Both the position numbers and the translations under genes were made by a program. A DNA stretch of 64,000 nucleotides. Origin: Tunturiibacter empetritectus (lineage in GTDB: Bacteria; Acidobacteriota; Terriglobia; Terriglobales; Acidobacteriaceae). The stretch covers positions 992,001 to 1,056,000 of the forward strand of contig NZ_JACCCU010000001.1 in the NCBI RefSeq assembly GCF_013410875.1, written 5' to 3'. Positions 18,633-27,358 of the stretch are shown piece by piece (within the stretch, counting starts at the first letter, position 1; every line of letters begins with the position of its first letter). Below the pieces are notes generated by a model. The model was not told the DNA's origin, did no database searches, and was given only the letters and a program-made list of their open reading frames with translations.

Positions 18633-19907
18633 TTACTCTGACGCCAGTTTAGCAAGAACCGAGGCAAGCACCTGTACCCCGAGAGTGGTATCCGCCGGGG
18701 TGGCGTATTCGTCCGGTCTGTGGCTTACGCCGTTGCGGCAGGGGATGAAGATCATGGCGATGGGCGCGATGCGGGCCATGAAGAGCGAGTCGTGATAGGC
18801 ACGGCTGACCATCTTTTTGGAGGAGATGTCGTGGGCGGCGCAGACCTCTTCGAGGAGTTCGACGATGTGTGGGGAGGATTGCGCAGGGGCGTCGGCGTTG
18901 ATGAGCTGCTCGGTGATGATGACGCTGCGTCGCTGGCGGAGTTCTTCGATGTCGCGGCGGACGGCTTGCATGACGGACTCGCGGCGGGCGGGGTCGGTGT
19001 CGCGGATGTCGAGTTGCAGGATGACGCGGCTGGGGACACTGTTGACCGCGCCGGGATAGACGTCGCAGGTGCCGACGGTAGCTACGGTGTCGATGGTGTG
19101 TGTGGCGAGGGCGTGTCTTTCGATGGAGAGGATGAGCTCGGCCGCGGCGCAGAGTGCGTCTCTGCGGTCGGGCATGAGGAGTGCTCCGGCGTGGCCGCCG
19201 AGGCCGGTGATGGTGAAGCGATAGCTTGCGGGCGCGGCGATGCTGGTGACGATGCCGAGGGGGATGCCTTCGCGTTCGAGCAGGGGGCCTTGTTCGATGT
19301 GGAGTTCGAGCCAGGCGTGGTAGTGATTCGGCGGAAGCCTAACCGAGGCCAGGTCGCCGGTGAAACCTGCGGCGGTGCGAACTTGTGCTAGGGTCTGGGC
19401 GGTGTCGGCTGGCTCGTTGGCCTCGCGGAGGGCGTCGGCTTGTTTGGGATCGAGGGTCCCGGAGATGAGGCGGCTGCCGAGACAGCCGATGCCGAAGCGG
19501 GTGGGCTCTTCGGAGGTGAACATGACGAGTTCGATGGAGCGGCGTGGGCGGAGACCGCTGCGTTTGAGCGCGCGCATGGCTTCTAGGCCGCCGAGGACGC
19601 CGACGGTACCGTCGTACATTCCAGCGTGAGGGATAGCGTCGGTGTGGGAGCCGGTGGCGACGGCGGGTAAGTCGGGATCAGTGCCTGACCAGCGGAGGAA
19701 GAGGTTGCCTACGGCGTCGTCGCGGACATCGAAGCCTTCGGCGGTGGCTAGTTCTTTCAGCCACGCGCGGGCGTGGAGATCGTCTGGAGAGAAGACGACG
19801 CGGGTGACTGCGGTGCCGTTGTCTGCGGGCTCGGCGTCGGTGAAGGTGGCGAGGGTTGCGAGTTCGCTCATCAGCCGTGATTGATCGATCTGAATCTGCT
19901 GTGCCAA
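18633..19907 (-). CDS. M20-family ureidoglycolate amidohydrolase (or N-carbamoyl-amino-acid hydrolase)
   Basis: The predicted protein has 424 residues from the TTG at 19907, chosen because AGGAGG lies eight bases upstream and because the longer start would run into the allE gene. It is a di-metal amidase of the M20/AllC-UAH group. Metal-binding regions are visible: GSHTDAIPHAGMYDGTVGVL, SEEPTRFGIGCLGSR, LHIEQGPLLE and YHDSLFMARIAP. The inserted dimerisation domain contains GGHAGALLMPDRRDAL. Its place directly after allE, with a distinct allantoate hydrolase upstream, argues that it finishes the pathway: ureidoglycolate to glyoxylate plus ammonia and CO2. The alternative, a hydantoin-type carbamoylase, is less likely in this context. 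Confidence 0.85.
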   Translation of the reverse strand: MAQQIQIDQSRLMSELATLATFTDAEPADNGTAVTRVVFSPDDLHARAWLKELATAEGFDVRDDAVGNLFLRWSGTDPDLPAVATGSHTDAIPHAGMYDGTVGVLGGLEAMRALKRSGLRPRRSIELVMFTSEEPTRFGIGCLGSRLISGTLDPKQADALREANEPADTAQTLAQVRTAAGFTGDLASVRLPPNHYHAWLELHIEQGPLLEREGIPLGIVTSIAAPASYRFTITGLGGHAGALLMPDRRDALCAAAELILSIERHALATHTIDTVATVGTCDVYPGAVNSVPSRVILQLDIRDTDPARRESVMQAVRRDIEELRQRRSVIITEQLINADAPAQSSPHIVELLEEVCAAHDISSKKMVSRAYHDSLFMARIAPIAMIFIPCRNGVSHRPDEYATPADTTLGVQVLASVLAKLASE

Positions 19908-19945
19908 AACTGCTGCCTCCTTTTGGTCGAGGGTCGATGTGGATG

Positions 19946-20680
19946 CTACGCCAACGGGTGCCGGTTCCAGTCTTTGTAGATGAGGTACTTTGCGGGACGC
20001 TTGCCGATGGCTCCGAACCACTGTGGACAGAAGGGGCCCATCCAGATGAAGTCGCCGGCTGTGACTGGATACCAGCTGTCGCCGAGGCGATAGATGCCGC
20101 CGCCTTCGAGCATGAGCAGGCCGTGTTCCATGATGTGGACTTCGACCATGCTGAGCGCGGCGCCGGGCTGGTAAGTCATGGTGTTGACGGCGAAGTCGAA
20201 CGATGGCGAGCCGGGCAGGAGACTGCGAACCTGGAGTTCGGGGTCGTCGTTGAGGGGGACGGAGAGGGTTTTGTCTTCGTGGCCTACGAGGACCTCTGGG
20301 TGAGGAACGGAAGCAAGCGCTTCGTAGGGTTTTTCGATGATGGCAATCCGCGTGGGCTGTTGCGCGGTGAGGGTGTGGGCGGCGTCTTCGGGGAGGTAGG
20401 CGAAGCTGCCGGGGATCAGTGTTTGAAATGTGCTGTCGGTTGCGAGATCGGCTGTGCCTTCGAGGGTGTAGAGGAATCGCTGGTTGGAGGTGGGGCCAAG
20501 TTTGCCGCCGGGTTCGAGCTCTGCAGTGTACTGGGTGAAAGCTGCGCCTGCAGCGGGAGAGATGTGGACGATGGCGGTAGCGAGTTCCATGCCGGGGAGC
20601 ACGGTGCGGACGAAGGTGTCCGGGGTGTGGAGGAGGTGGTCGCGCTGATTGGTGCTGCGGGTGCGTCCCAGATTATGCAT
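19946..20680 (-). CDS. allE: (S)-ureidoglycine aminohydrolase, bicupin
   Basis: This 244-residue double-cupin protein releases ammonia from (S)-ureidoglycine to give (S)-ureidoglycolate. The start ATG at 20680 overlaps the allC stop by eight bases and has AAGGA five bases upstream; an ATG at 20701 is an alternative. The first cupin spans about 50-120 (NQRFLYTLEGTADLAT, GSFAYLPEDAAHTL). The second spans about 150-235, with the metal-ligand pattern MVEVHIMEHGLLMLEGGG and a late GDFIWMGPFCPQWFGA. Position between the two M20 hydrolases fits the plant-type allantoate pathway exactly. Confidence 0.93.
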   Translation of the reverse strand: MHNLGRTRSTNQRDHLLHTPDTFVRTVLPGMELATAIVHISPAAGAAFTQYTAELEPGGKLGPTSNQRFLYTLEGTADLATDSTFQTLIPGSFAYLPEDAAHTLTAQQPTRIAIIEKPYEALASVPHPEVLVGHEDKTLSVPLNDDPELQVRSLLPGSPSFDFAVNTMTYQPGAALSMVEVHIMEHGLLMLEGGGIYRLGDSWYPVTAGDFIWMGPFCPQWFGAIGKRPAKYLIYKDWNRHPLA

Positions 20681-21935
20681 GGCTGTCCTTGGTCTTATCA
20701 TCGCTCAACTCATCGCTAAGGAGCGCGAGGAACTCCATTGCAGTTGAGAGTGCGGCTTCTACGTCCTGAGGGAGCACGGCTTCGTCGGGATGGTGGCTGA
20801 GGCCTCCGGGGCTGCGGAGGAAGAGCATGGTGGAGGGGACGGCAGGGGCGAGGATCATCGCATCGTGGCCGGCTCCGCTGGTCATTCTGCGGCTGGGGAA
20901 ACCGGCTTGTGCAGCGGCGGTGTGGAGCATGGTTGTCAGGTGCGGATCGAGCGGGACGGCGGACTGCTCCATCTCGGTGCGGAGGGTGAGGGTTACGCCG
21001 CGTCTGGAGGCTGCGGTCTTTGCGATTTGCGTTAGAGCGTCGACTGCAGCGTGGCGGGTCTGGTTGTTTGCGTGGCGAATGTCGAGCGACGTTGTTACTC
21101 TGCCGGCAATGACGTTTCCGGCGCCGGGTGAGGCCTCAAGCTTGCCGACGGTTGCGACCAGACCAACGTGCGAGGTGGCGTAGGCTTCGACGGCTACGAT
21201 CGCTTCTGCGGCGGCGGCCATTGCGTCATGTCGCAAGCGCATCGGCGTGGTTCCGGCGTGGTTTGCCTGGCCTTCGAAGAGGAGTTGCATGCGGGTCTGT
21301 CCTACGAGCGCTTCGACGACGCCGAGCGATGCTCCCTCGCTCTCGAGGATGGGGCCCTGTTCGATGTGAAACTCGAGATAGGCGAAGGCGTCGCGGGATA
21401 AGACTGCTGCGGGAAGGCTTGCGGGATCGAGGCCGTAGCTGCGTATAGCTTCTGCGATGCTTATGCCATCCTGATCGGTGCGCTGCAGTGTCTCCGGGTC
21501 GAGTTTTCCTACAACGGCGAGGCTGCCGAGGAAGGGTTTGCTGAAGCGGACTCCCTCCTCTTCGGAGAAGCCGATGACTTCGATGGAGAAGGGAGGTTGA
21601 TGCTCGTGGAGCTCTTCGATGAGGGCAATGCCAAGGATGACTCCGAAGATGCCGTCGAAGGCTCCGGCGTTGGGTACGGTGTCGAGGTGAGAGCCGATGA
21701 TCAGGCGGGGGGCGTTAGCGACGGGGTAGAGCCATAGCCCGCGCAGGTTGCCGATGGCGTCGATGTGCACTGTCATTCCGGCGGCTTCCATCCACAGGCG
21801 CAGCAATGAGTGGACGGTGTGCATGGGATGGGTGAGGAAGCGGCGCGTGATCTCGCCGGGGATCTCGGTGTGGGTGGCGATCTCTCGGCAGCGGGCGATG
21901 ATGCGTGTGGCGCAATCTATATTTGTGTCTGTCAT
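20673..21935 (-). CDS. allC: Allantoate amidohydrolase
   Basis: This M20-family di-metal enzyme of about 420 residues hydrolyses allantoate to (S)-ureidoglycine, CO2 and ammonia. Motifs are GSHLDTVPNAGAFDGIFGVI, GFSEEEGVRFSKPFLGS, LEFHIEQGPILESEG, NHAGTTPMRLRHDAMA and SGAGHDAMILAP. I chose the ATG at 21935; a GTG at 21956 that overlaps the uricase stop (GTGA) is also possible, and neither has a strong Shine-Dalgarno. Tight packing with uricase upstream and allE downstream shows one transcript. Confidence 0.94.
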   Translation of the reverse strand: MTDTNIDCATRIIARCREIATHTEIPGEITRRFLTHPMHTVHSLLRLWMEAAGMTVHIDAIGNLRGLWLYPVANAPRLIIGSHLDTVPNAGAFDGIFGVILGIALIEELHEHQPPFSIEVIGFSEEEGVRFSKPFLGSLAVVGKLDPETLQRTDQDGISIAEAIRSYGLDPASLPAAVLSRDAFAYLEFHIEQGPILESEGASLGVVEALVGQTRMQLLFEGQANHAGTTPMRLRHDAMAAAAEAIVAVEAYATSHVGLVATVGKLEASPGAGNVIAGRVTTSLDIRHANNQTRHAAVDALTQIAKTAASRRGVTLTLRTEMEQSAVPLDPHLTTMLHTAAAQAGFPSRRMTSGAGHDAMILAPAVPSTMLFLRSPGGLSHHPDEAVLPQDVEAALSTAMEFLALLSDELSDDKTKDSHA

Positions 21936-21952
21936 AAGTACATTATTCTGCT

Positions 21953-22813
21953 TCACGATCTGCGACGGACGCGCGCCTCGATGTATCCATGAGGCTCGTC
22001 GGTGGGGACGAAGATCTCGTTAGGATTGTCCTGGTTAAAGCGGGAGAGGTCGACGAGAAGGCAGTGCTTGTTGGGCATGGTGATCTCGATCTCGTCGATT
22101 TGCGGGACGGCTTCGAGGGCGCTCTCTGCCATGGCGTAGAGAGTCTGCTGTACGGATTTGCTGTTGTGGTTGGCGAAGGTGCGCAGCATGGCCTCGCGAA
22201 TCTCTGTACGCACTGCGTCAAAGTCCAGGTTCGGTGAGGTGTAGCACCAGTCGGCAGTGACAGCGGTTCCGAAGAGACGGTCTTTGGTCTCGGGCAGGGT
22301 GGTGAGGGAGTCTTTGATGTAGCCCTCGAAGCCGGAGTTTGCGGTCTTAAGCAGAACGAGGTTGTCGAGGCCGGAGAGGATGTGAAAGCTCCCGGCCTGC
22401 GCACGTTCTACGCTGGTGGTTTGAAGCTCGCCGCTGCCGCGCATGAAGGCGCTGGGATGAGGTTCTCCGTCTACGGTAAGGCGTTTCCACATCGTGCTTT
22501 CCACGCGAACCGAGGCGGAGGAGACTTGCGGATTTCTTGTCAGGAGGAAGTCGACCAACTCTTTGGCGTAGTCCTCCATGGCGATCGCCTTTGAAGTTCG
22601 CGCGAGCGAGTAGACGGTGTTCTTCATCGTGTCAGTCGGCAGGATCTTGCTGTTGTCGCCCTCAAGGTGGGCGGTTTCGAAATCCCCCTTCAGTAAGACT
22701 TGAACCGTCCATTCGCGCAGGTCGTGAGTGTAAGTCTGGCCATGAGCGTGGCGGGTGACCTTCATCAGACGGATGCGGGATTTTCCGTAACGATTTTCAG
22801 CCAGCTCGATCAT
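21953..22813 (-). CDS. Urate oxidase (uricase)
   Basis: This 286-residue cofactor-free oxidase turns urate into 5-hydroxyisourate. The start ATG at 22813 has GAGGAAG before it and gives the conserved MIELAENRYGKSRIRLMKV opening, where the catalytic Lys-Thr system lies in the first tunnel-fold repeat. The second repeat has DWCYTSPNLDFDAVR, and the C-terminal part carries NKHCLLVDLSRFNQDNPNE and EPHGYIEARV. The start lies two bases after the hiuH stop. This makes the pathway oxygen-dependent through the soluble uricase rather than a flavin or membrane version. Confidence 0.95.
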   Translation of the reverse strand: MIELAENRYGKSRIRLMKVTRHAHGQTYTHDLREWTVQVLLKGDFETAHLEGDNSKILPTDTMKNTVYSLARTSKAIAMEDYAKELVDFLLTRNPQVSSASVRVESTMWKRLTVDGEPHPSAFMRGSGELQTTSVERAQAGSFHILSGLDNLVLLKTANSGFEGYIKDSLTTLPETKDRLFGTAVTADWCYTSPNLDFDAVRTEIREAMLRTFANHNSKSVQQTLYAMAESALEAVPQIDEIEITMPNKHCLLVDLSRFNQDNPNEIFVPTDEPHGYIEARVRRRS

Positions 22814-22815
22814 CG

Positions 22816-23154
22816 TCAGCTTCCTCGGTAAGTGGTGTAGCCGTTCGCAGTCAGGAGTAGCGGGATATGGTAGTGCTGCTCGCCTTCGGTGACTGTAAAG
22901 ACGACTTCTATATATGGATACAGGCCGCTTAGCTGATGCCGGTTGTAGTAAGCGATGGTTTCGAAGTGAACGCGATAGTTGCCAGGCTGCAGAGCTTCGG
23001 TTGCGGGAAGGAGATGTTTGCAGCGGCCGTCGGCGTCGGTGGTCGCTACGTTGAGGGACGACCACTTGCCGTCAGTAAGGCGAGCGAGGGTGATGGGAAC
23101 GCCTGTGGCCGGCCGTCCCAGCGCGGTGTCGAGAATGTGTATGGAGATGCCCAT
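22816..23154 (-). CDS. 5-hydroxyisourate hydrolase (transthyretin-like)
   Basis: The 112-residue protein has the family N-terminus SIHILDTALGRPATGVPI with its active-site histidine, and ends in the diagnostic YRGS tetrapeptide. It hydrolyses 5-hydroxyisourate to OHCU. Spacing is two bases to both the decarboxylase upstream and the uricase downstream. Length is typical for a bacterial enzyme without a targeting peptide, so it acts in the cytoplasm. Confidence 0.96.
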   Translation of the reverse strand: MGISIHILDTALGRPATGVPITLARLTDGKWSSLNVATTDADGRCKHLLPATEALQPGNYRVHFETIAYYNRHQLSGLYPYIEVVFTVTEGEQHYHIPLLLTANGYTTYRGS

Positions 23155-23156
23155 GG

Positions 23157-23672
23157 TTACTTTGACTCCAGCCAGTGGTGAAGACGAAGCTGTGTGATCT
23201 GGCGTTGTTGTTCGGCTGCTTCGTGCAGCTCGGTTGCGGCGTCGTTTTGCATTCGTGCTTGCAGAGTGGTGAGGATCTCTGCGGATGTTTTGCCTATGGC
23301 GCAGATGATGAAGATTCTGCCGAAGCGCTGCTCGTAGAGGCGATTTGCGGCTTCGAGAGCTAGTTTGGCGGCGTGGTCATCGGTGAGTAATGCGCGTTGT
23401 TCCTGGGCGGACCAGCGCAGAGACTCGTCGGTTGCGTGGGTTTGTGCGTGATTTTGTCCGATGCGGGGATGGCTGTCGAAGGCTTCCTGCCACGCCTGCT
23501 CCGGCAGATTCTGCCAAATGGCGGCGGAGGTTTCGATGAGGGAAGACTCGTCTGCGACGGGGCGCGCCGAGGCCAGCCCAGTCGCCCACGCATGCGAACC
23601 GCAGCAAGGGAGGGCCTCGCGGGCTGCTGTGGCGTGGTCGAGCGAGTTCCATCGGGCGAGGACTTTGTTCAT
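23157..23672 (-). CDS. uraD: OHCU decarboxylase
   Basis: This 171-residue helical enzyme decarboxylates 2-oxo-4-hydroxy-4-carboxy-5-ureidoimidazoline to (S)-allantoin. It shows FDSHPRIGQNHA (catalytic His region), WSAQEQRAL, and FIICAIGKTSAEILTTL near the C-terminus, all in family order. It follows allB after 13 bases; the Shine-Dalgarno is weak, so coupling to upstream translation is likely. Confidence 0.95.
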   Translation of the reverse strand: MNKVLARWNSLDHATAAREALPCCGSHAWATGLASARPVADESSLIETSAAIWQNLPEQAWQEAFDSHPRIGQNHAQTHATDESLRWSAQEQRALLTDDHAAKLALEAANRLYEQRFGRIFIICAIGKTSAEILTTLQARMQNDAATELHEAAEQQRQITQLRLHHWLESK

Positions 23673-23685
23673 GCGTGTGTGCCTA

Positions 23686-25032
23686 CTATAACTTGACCTC
23701 TCGACCCTGAGGAGTGGGAGCGAAGGCGCCTTCGTGATACACCAGCTCTCCGCGGAGATAGGTGGCCTTTACTATGCCGCGCAGGGTTTCGCCGAGGTAG
23801 GGCGAGATGGCGTGGCGGTAGTGCAGTTTGTCGGGTGTGACGGCGAAGGTTGCCTCGGTGTCGAAGCGGATGAAGTTGGCGTCTCGACCAGGTTGGAGTG
23901 CGCCCGCCTGATGAGCGAGGCCGGCCAGGGCTGCGGGTGCGCTGCTCATCCAGCGTGTGATGTCTTCGAGCGTGTCGCCGCGATTGAAGCACTCGGTGTG
24001 GATGATCGAGAGCGCAAGAGAGAGGCTGGCGATGCCGCCCCAGGCTTGATCGAAGCGGCCGGTGTCGGTGCGCTTCATGTCGGGTGGACAGGGGGAGTGG
24101 TCGGTGACAATCATGTCGATGGTTCCGTCGTGCAGTCCGCGCCAGAGGCCACGCTGATTTTCCTTGCTGCGAATGGGAGGCGCACACTTGAGTAGCGTGT
24201 TGCCGTCGGCGATCTCTTCTGCAGCAAAGTGTAGATAGTGAGGGCAGGTCTCGACTGTGATGGGGAGGCCTGCTTTGCGGGCGGATTTCAACTCGGCCAG
24301 GGCGAGCGCGGTGGAGAGGTGAACGATGTGCAGACGGAAGCTGTACTGGCGGCAGAGGCGGATCATCAGGCGAATGGCCTGAAGTTCGGCTTCGTCGGGG
24401 CGCGACGCCAGGTAGGTCTGGTACTGTCGCCAGTCTGCGTTGCGCAGTGATTGAGTTGCAGCATCGATCGGAGCTGCTAACTCTGCGTGCACTAGTAACG
24501 GAAGGCCGGATTGGGCAACGGATGGCAGCGCGGCTTCCAGTTGTTGCTGGTCGATCATGGTGAAGCCGTCGCAGCCGGGATAGATGAGGAAACATTTGAA
24601 GCCGAGGACTCCGGCCTGTGCGAGGGGGAGGATGTGTTGCTGATTGTCTGCGACTGCTCCTCCCCAGGGTGCCCAGTCTACGAAGCACTCGCCGCTTGCG
24701 GCCTCGCGCTTTTCTTCGAGGGCGGCAACGGTGGTGGTCTCTGGGAGGCAGTTGAGTGGCATGTCGACGAGTGTGGTGTAGCCTCCTGCGGCTGCGGCGC
24801 GGGTTGCCGTGCGGAAGCCCTCCCATTCGGTGCGCCCCGGCTGGTTGATGTGGACGTGGGAATCGACGAGACCGGGGAGGAGAGCATCATTGCCGCAGTC
24901 GTCAACGATGGTGTCAGCGGGGATCTCTGACTGGCGGCAAATGGCGCATATGGTTCCGTCGTCTACGAGGAGCGCGCCGGGCTGCGTGCCCTGTGGGGTG
25001 ACGATGCGTTTTGAGAGAAAGGCATGTGCCAT
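23686..25032 (-). CDS. allB: Allantoinase
   Basis: This 448-residue amidohydrolase opens allantoin to allantoate. The bimetal site is complete: DSHVHINQPG for the HxH pair, the carbamylated lysine in LGFKCFLIYPG, LLVHAEL and LHIVHLS for the bridging histidines, and VTDHSPCP for the catalytic aspartate. It is the first gene of the minus-strand ureide operon. Its ATG is 57 bases from the divergent guanine deaminase start, so one short region must drive both. Confidence 0.96.
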   Translation of the reverse strand: MAHAFLSKRIVTPQGTQPGALLVDDGTICAICRQSEIPADTIVDDCGNDALLPGLVDSHVHINQPGRTEWEGFRTATRAAAAGGYTTLVDMPLNCLPETTTVAALEEKREAASGECFVDWAPWGGAVADNQQHILPLAQAGVLGFKCFLIYPGCDGFTMIDQQQLEAALPSVAQSGLPLLVHAELAAPIDAATQSLRNADWRQYQTYLASRPDEAELQAIRLMIRLCRQYSFRLHIVHLSTALALAELKSARKAGLPITVETCPHYLHFAAEEIADGNTLLKCAPPIRSKENQRGLWRGLHDGTIDMIVTDHSPCPPDMKRTDTGRFDQAWGGIASLSLALSIIHTECFNRGDTLEDITRWMSSAPAALAGLAHQAGALQPGRDANFIRFDTEATFAVTPDKLHYRHAISPYLGETLRGIVKATYLRGELVYHEGAFAPTPQGREVKL

Positions 25033-25089
25033 AATTTGATTATTCCGTTTACTTCCGCTGCGCCGTGTGGCTTAAGGATACCGAGTCAA
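25033..25089. promoter_or_regulatory. Divergent control region between allB and guaD
   Basis: These 57 bases must contain the start signals for the ureide operon (minus) and for guaD (plus). It is the only AT-richer stretch here. I could not fix -35/-10 boxes, and no operator or riboswitch is evident. This call rests on position alone. Confidence 0.4.
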
Positions 25090-25563
25090 ATGCAGGGCAA
25101 CCCAGTCTTTATGCAGAGAGCGATCGCGCTGGCAACGGAGAACGTCACCTCCGGTCGCGGAGGGCCGTTTGGCGCGGTGATTGTGCGCGACGGCGAGATC
25201 GTTGCTACAGGCGCGAACCTGGTCACAGCGACCAATGACCCGACGGCGCATGGCGAGATTGTAGCAATCCGCAATGCGTGCCAGATGCTTGGGACGTTTC
25301 AGCTGACGGGATGCCATATCTATACCAGCTGTGAGCCTTGTCCGATGTGTCTTGCTGCGATCTACTGGGCGCGTTGCGAGGCGATCTTTTATGGGAACTG
25401 CGCCGCTGATGCTGCTGCAGCCGGCTTTGACGATGCTTTTCTGTACGAAGAGATGAAGCTGCCGGTTGATCAGCGAAAGATTCCGGCGTTCAATCTTCTG
25501 CCGGAGCAGGCGATCTCCAGCTTTGAGGCCTGGCGCGAGCGCGCCGGCAGAATCGACTACTGA
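25090..25563 (+). CDS. guaD: Guanine deaminase (cytidine-deaminase fold)
   Basis: The 157-residue protein starts at the ATG at 25090, which has AAGGA about ten bases upstream and gives the size of the Bacillus-type enzyme; a longer frame from 25024 would overlap allB. Zinc and proton-shuttle motifs are TAHGEIVAIRNAC and SCEPCPMCLAAIYW, and GGPFGAVIVRDGEIVA matches the family. The position usually written HAE reads HGE. It converts guanine to xanthine. Together with the operon opposite, only xanthine dehydrogenase is missing from the window for full guanine breakdown. Confidence 0.94.
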   Translation: MQGNPVFMQRAIALATENVTSGRGGPFGAVIVRDGEIVATGANLVTATNDPTAHGEIVAIRNACQMLGTFQLTGCHIYTSCEPCPMCLAAIYWARCEAIFYGNCAADAAAAGFDDAFLYEEMKLPVDQRKIPAFNLLPEQAISSFEAWRERAGRIDY

Positions 25564-25566
25564 GAC

Positions 25567-26883
25567 ATGACGACGAAACAGAAGAAGAGGGTTGCGGCCA
25601 AAAAAAGTAAATCGGACTCCGTCGTGAAGGTTGCGCTGCTTGGGTTTGGCACGGTCGGTGGTTCAGTGGCGCGTGTGCTGGCGGCGTCGAGGTTTCCGGG
25701 TGTGCAGCTGACGCATATCTTCAACCGCAATGTGGATCGGAAGCGTAGCTCTGAGGCTGCAAAGTTGGTGCCGGGCTCGGTGGTGTGGACCGACAATATC
25801 GATGTGATTTTGCGGTCGGATGTTGATGTTGTGATTGAGTTGATGGGCGGCCTTAATCCTGTAGAAGGATGGTTGCGCAAGGCTCTTGCTGCGGGCAAGT
25901 CGGTGGTTACGGCGAATAAGCAGCTCATCGCTTATCGGGGTACGGGACTGGCGAAGATTGCGGCGCAACATAACGTTCACCTGTTGCATGGAGCGGCTGT
26001 TGCGGGTGGTGTGCCGGTGATTCCGGGGATGTTGCAGGGGTTGTGCGGCGACCAGGTGACGAGACTCAGCGGCATTGTGAACGGCACTTGCAACTACATT
26101 TTGAGCCGGATGGAGGCTGGGGCCGACTACGCGACCGTTCTGGAGGATGCGCAGCAGCTTGGCTATGCTGAGGCTGATCCGTCTGCTGATGTAGATGGCT
26201 ACGATGCGCGGGCGAAGCTCTGCATTCTGTCGCGCATTGCGATGCACGCTGAGCTGGACCCGGATGCGGTTGCGATGCAGACGATCTCGGCGATTGAGGC
26301 GATCGATTTTTCTTATGCCAAGGAGTTGAACTGCACGATTCGCCAGGTGTCGCGCGCTGAGCTTGATGGAAGAATAGTGCATGCGCGGGTTGCGCCGATG
26401 CTGGTTCCGCTGGCCTCGCCGATGGCGTGGTCGCACGGTACGCAAAATATGGTGGTGGTGAGCGGGAAGTTTGGCGGTGATGTTGTTTTTTCGGGACATG
26501 GTGCTGGTGGCGAACCTACGGCGGTTGCTGTGGTGTCGGATCTACTGGCTGTTGCGCAGGATTGCAAAACGGTGCAGCTGCCGGTGCGAAGGCGCGAGGT
26601 GACCGGAGATTTTTTTGCGCCGCACTATCTGCGATTTGTCGTCGACGACAAGCCGGGAATTGTCTCGGCGATCTCGGGGGCGCTTTCGAAGGTGGGGGCT
26701 AATATCGATTCGCTGCTGCAGCGGCGGGGATATCCGAAGCATCGGCTTCCGTTTGTGGTGACGACGGAGCCTTGCCTGAGTTCGACGATTGAGCGGGCTT
26801 TGGCTTCAGTAGCTCGCATGGATTGCATGCTGGAGAAGCCACTGTGCTTGCAGATGCTGGAAGTGGAAGACAAAGCAGAGTAA
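25567..26883 (+). CDS. hom: Homoserine dehydrogenase
   Basis: The 438-residue enzyme reduces aspartate semialdehyde to homoserine for threonine and methionine synthesis. It begins with a Lys-rich stretch, then the NAD(P)-binding ALLGFGTVGGSVARVL. Catalytic-domain motifs NGTCNYILSRM and EADPSADVDGYDARAKL follow, and a C-terminal ACT domain (about 345-425, FVVDDKPGIVSAISGAL) points to allosteric control by threonine or a related amino acid. The start lies three bases after the guaD stop, an unusual pairing of purine and amino-acid genes. Confidence 0.95.
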   Translation: MTTKQKKRVAAKKSKSDSVVKVALLGFGTVGGSVARVLAASRFPGVQLTHIFNRNVDRKRSSEAAKLVPGSVVWTDNIDVILRSDVDVVIELMGGLNPVEGWLRKALAAGKSVVTANKQLIAYRGTGLAKIAAQHNVHLLHGAAVAGGVPVIPGMLQGLCGDQVTRLSGIVNGTCNYILSRMEAGADYATVLEDAQQLGYAEADPSADVDGYDARAKLCILSRIAMHAELDPDAVAMQTISAIEAIDFSYAKELNCTIRQVSRAELDGRIVHARVAPMLVPLASPMAWSHGTQNMVVVSGKFGGDVVFSGHGAGGEPTAVAVVSDLLAVAQDCKTVQLPVRRREVTGDFFAPHYLRFVVDDKPGIVSAISGALSKVGANIDSLLQRRGYPKHRLPFVVTTEPCLSSTIERALASVARMDCMLEKPLCLQMLEVEDKAE

Positions 26884-26914
26884 CAATTTCTCAAATTTTT
26901 CTGCGGAGGGTGTG

Positions 26915-27280
26915 ATGGCACCGACGATCGCTAACGGCAAGATCTGTTATGTCGAGATACCGGCGACGGATGTGCCGCGTTCGGCTGAGTTTTATAACCA
27001 GGTCTTTGGGTGGGAGGTTCGTAAGCGAGGTGATGGTGCTACTGCTTTTGATGATGGCATCGGCGAGGTAAGTGGGGCGTATGTGACGGGCAGGCCGCCA
27101 ATGTCGGTGCCTGGAGTTTTGGTTTATGTCATGGTCGACAGCGTGGCTGCTGCGATTGAAGCGGTTGTCGCCGCAGGAGGTAAGATTGTGCAGCCGATTG
27201 GGGTCGATGCGCCGGAGATTACCGCGAGATTCGAGGATCCCGCGGGAAACGTATTCGGGCTTTACCAGAATCCTTCGTGA
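26915..27280 (+). CDS. VOC-superfamily (glyoxalase/bleomycin-resistance fold) protein
   Basis: The 121-residue protein starts at the ATG at 26915, just after GGAGGG. It has one betaalphabetabetabeta pair of the vicinal-oxygen-chelate fold: YVEIPATDVPRSAEFYNQVFGW at the start and ARFEDPAGNVFGLYQNPS at the end, with a plausible Glu metal ligand. The substrate cannot be told. It follows hom after a 31-base gap and ends at a bidirectional terminator. Confidence 0.85.
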   Translation: MAPTIANGKICYVEIPATDVPRSAEFYNQVFGWEVRKRGDGATAFDDGIGEVSGAYVTGRPPMSVPGVLVYVMVDSVAAAIEAVVAAGGKIVQPIGVDAPEITARFEDPAGNVFGLYQNPS

Positions 27281-27310
27281 GATGTTGTTTGACTCATTTT
27301 GAGAAAAAAG

Positions 27311-27343
27311 AAGAGGCCGCGAGATGGATGCTCGCGGCCTCTT
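27311..27343. terminator. Bidirectional rho-independent terminator
   Basis: A perfect 13-base-pair stem (AAGAGGCCGCGAG with CTCGCGGCCTCTT) encloses ATGGATG. An A-rich run flanks it on the left and a shorter T-rich one on the right, so it can stop both the VOC transcript and the convergent sulfur-carrier operon. Confidence 0.9.
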
Positions 27344-27358
27344 TGTAACTGCTTACTG

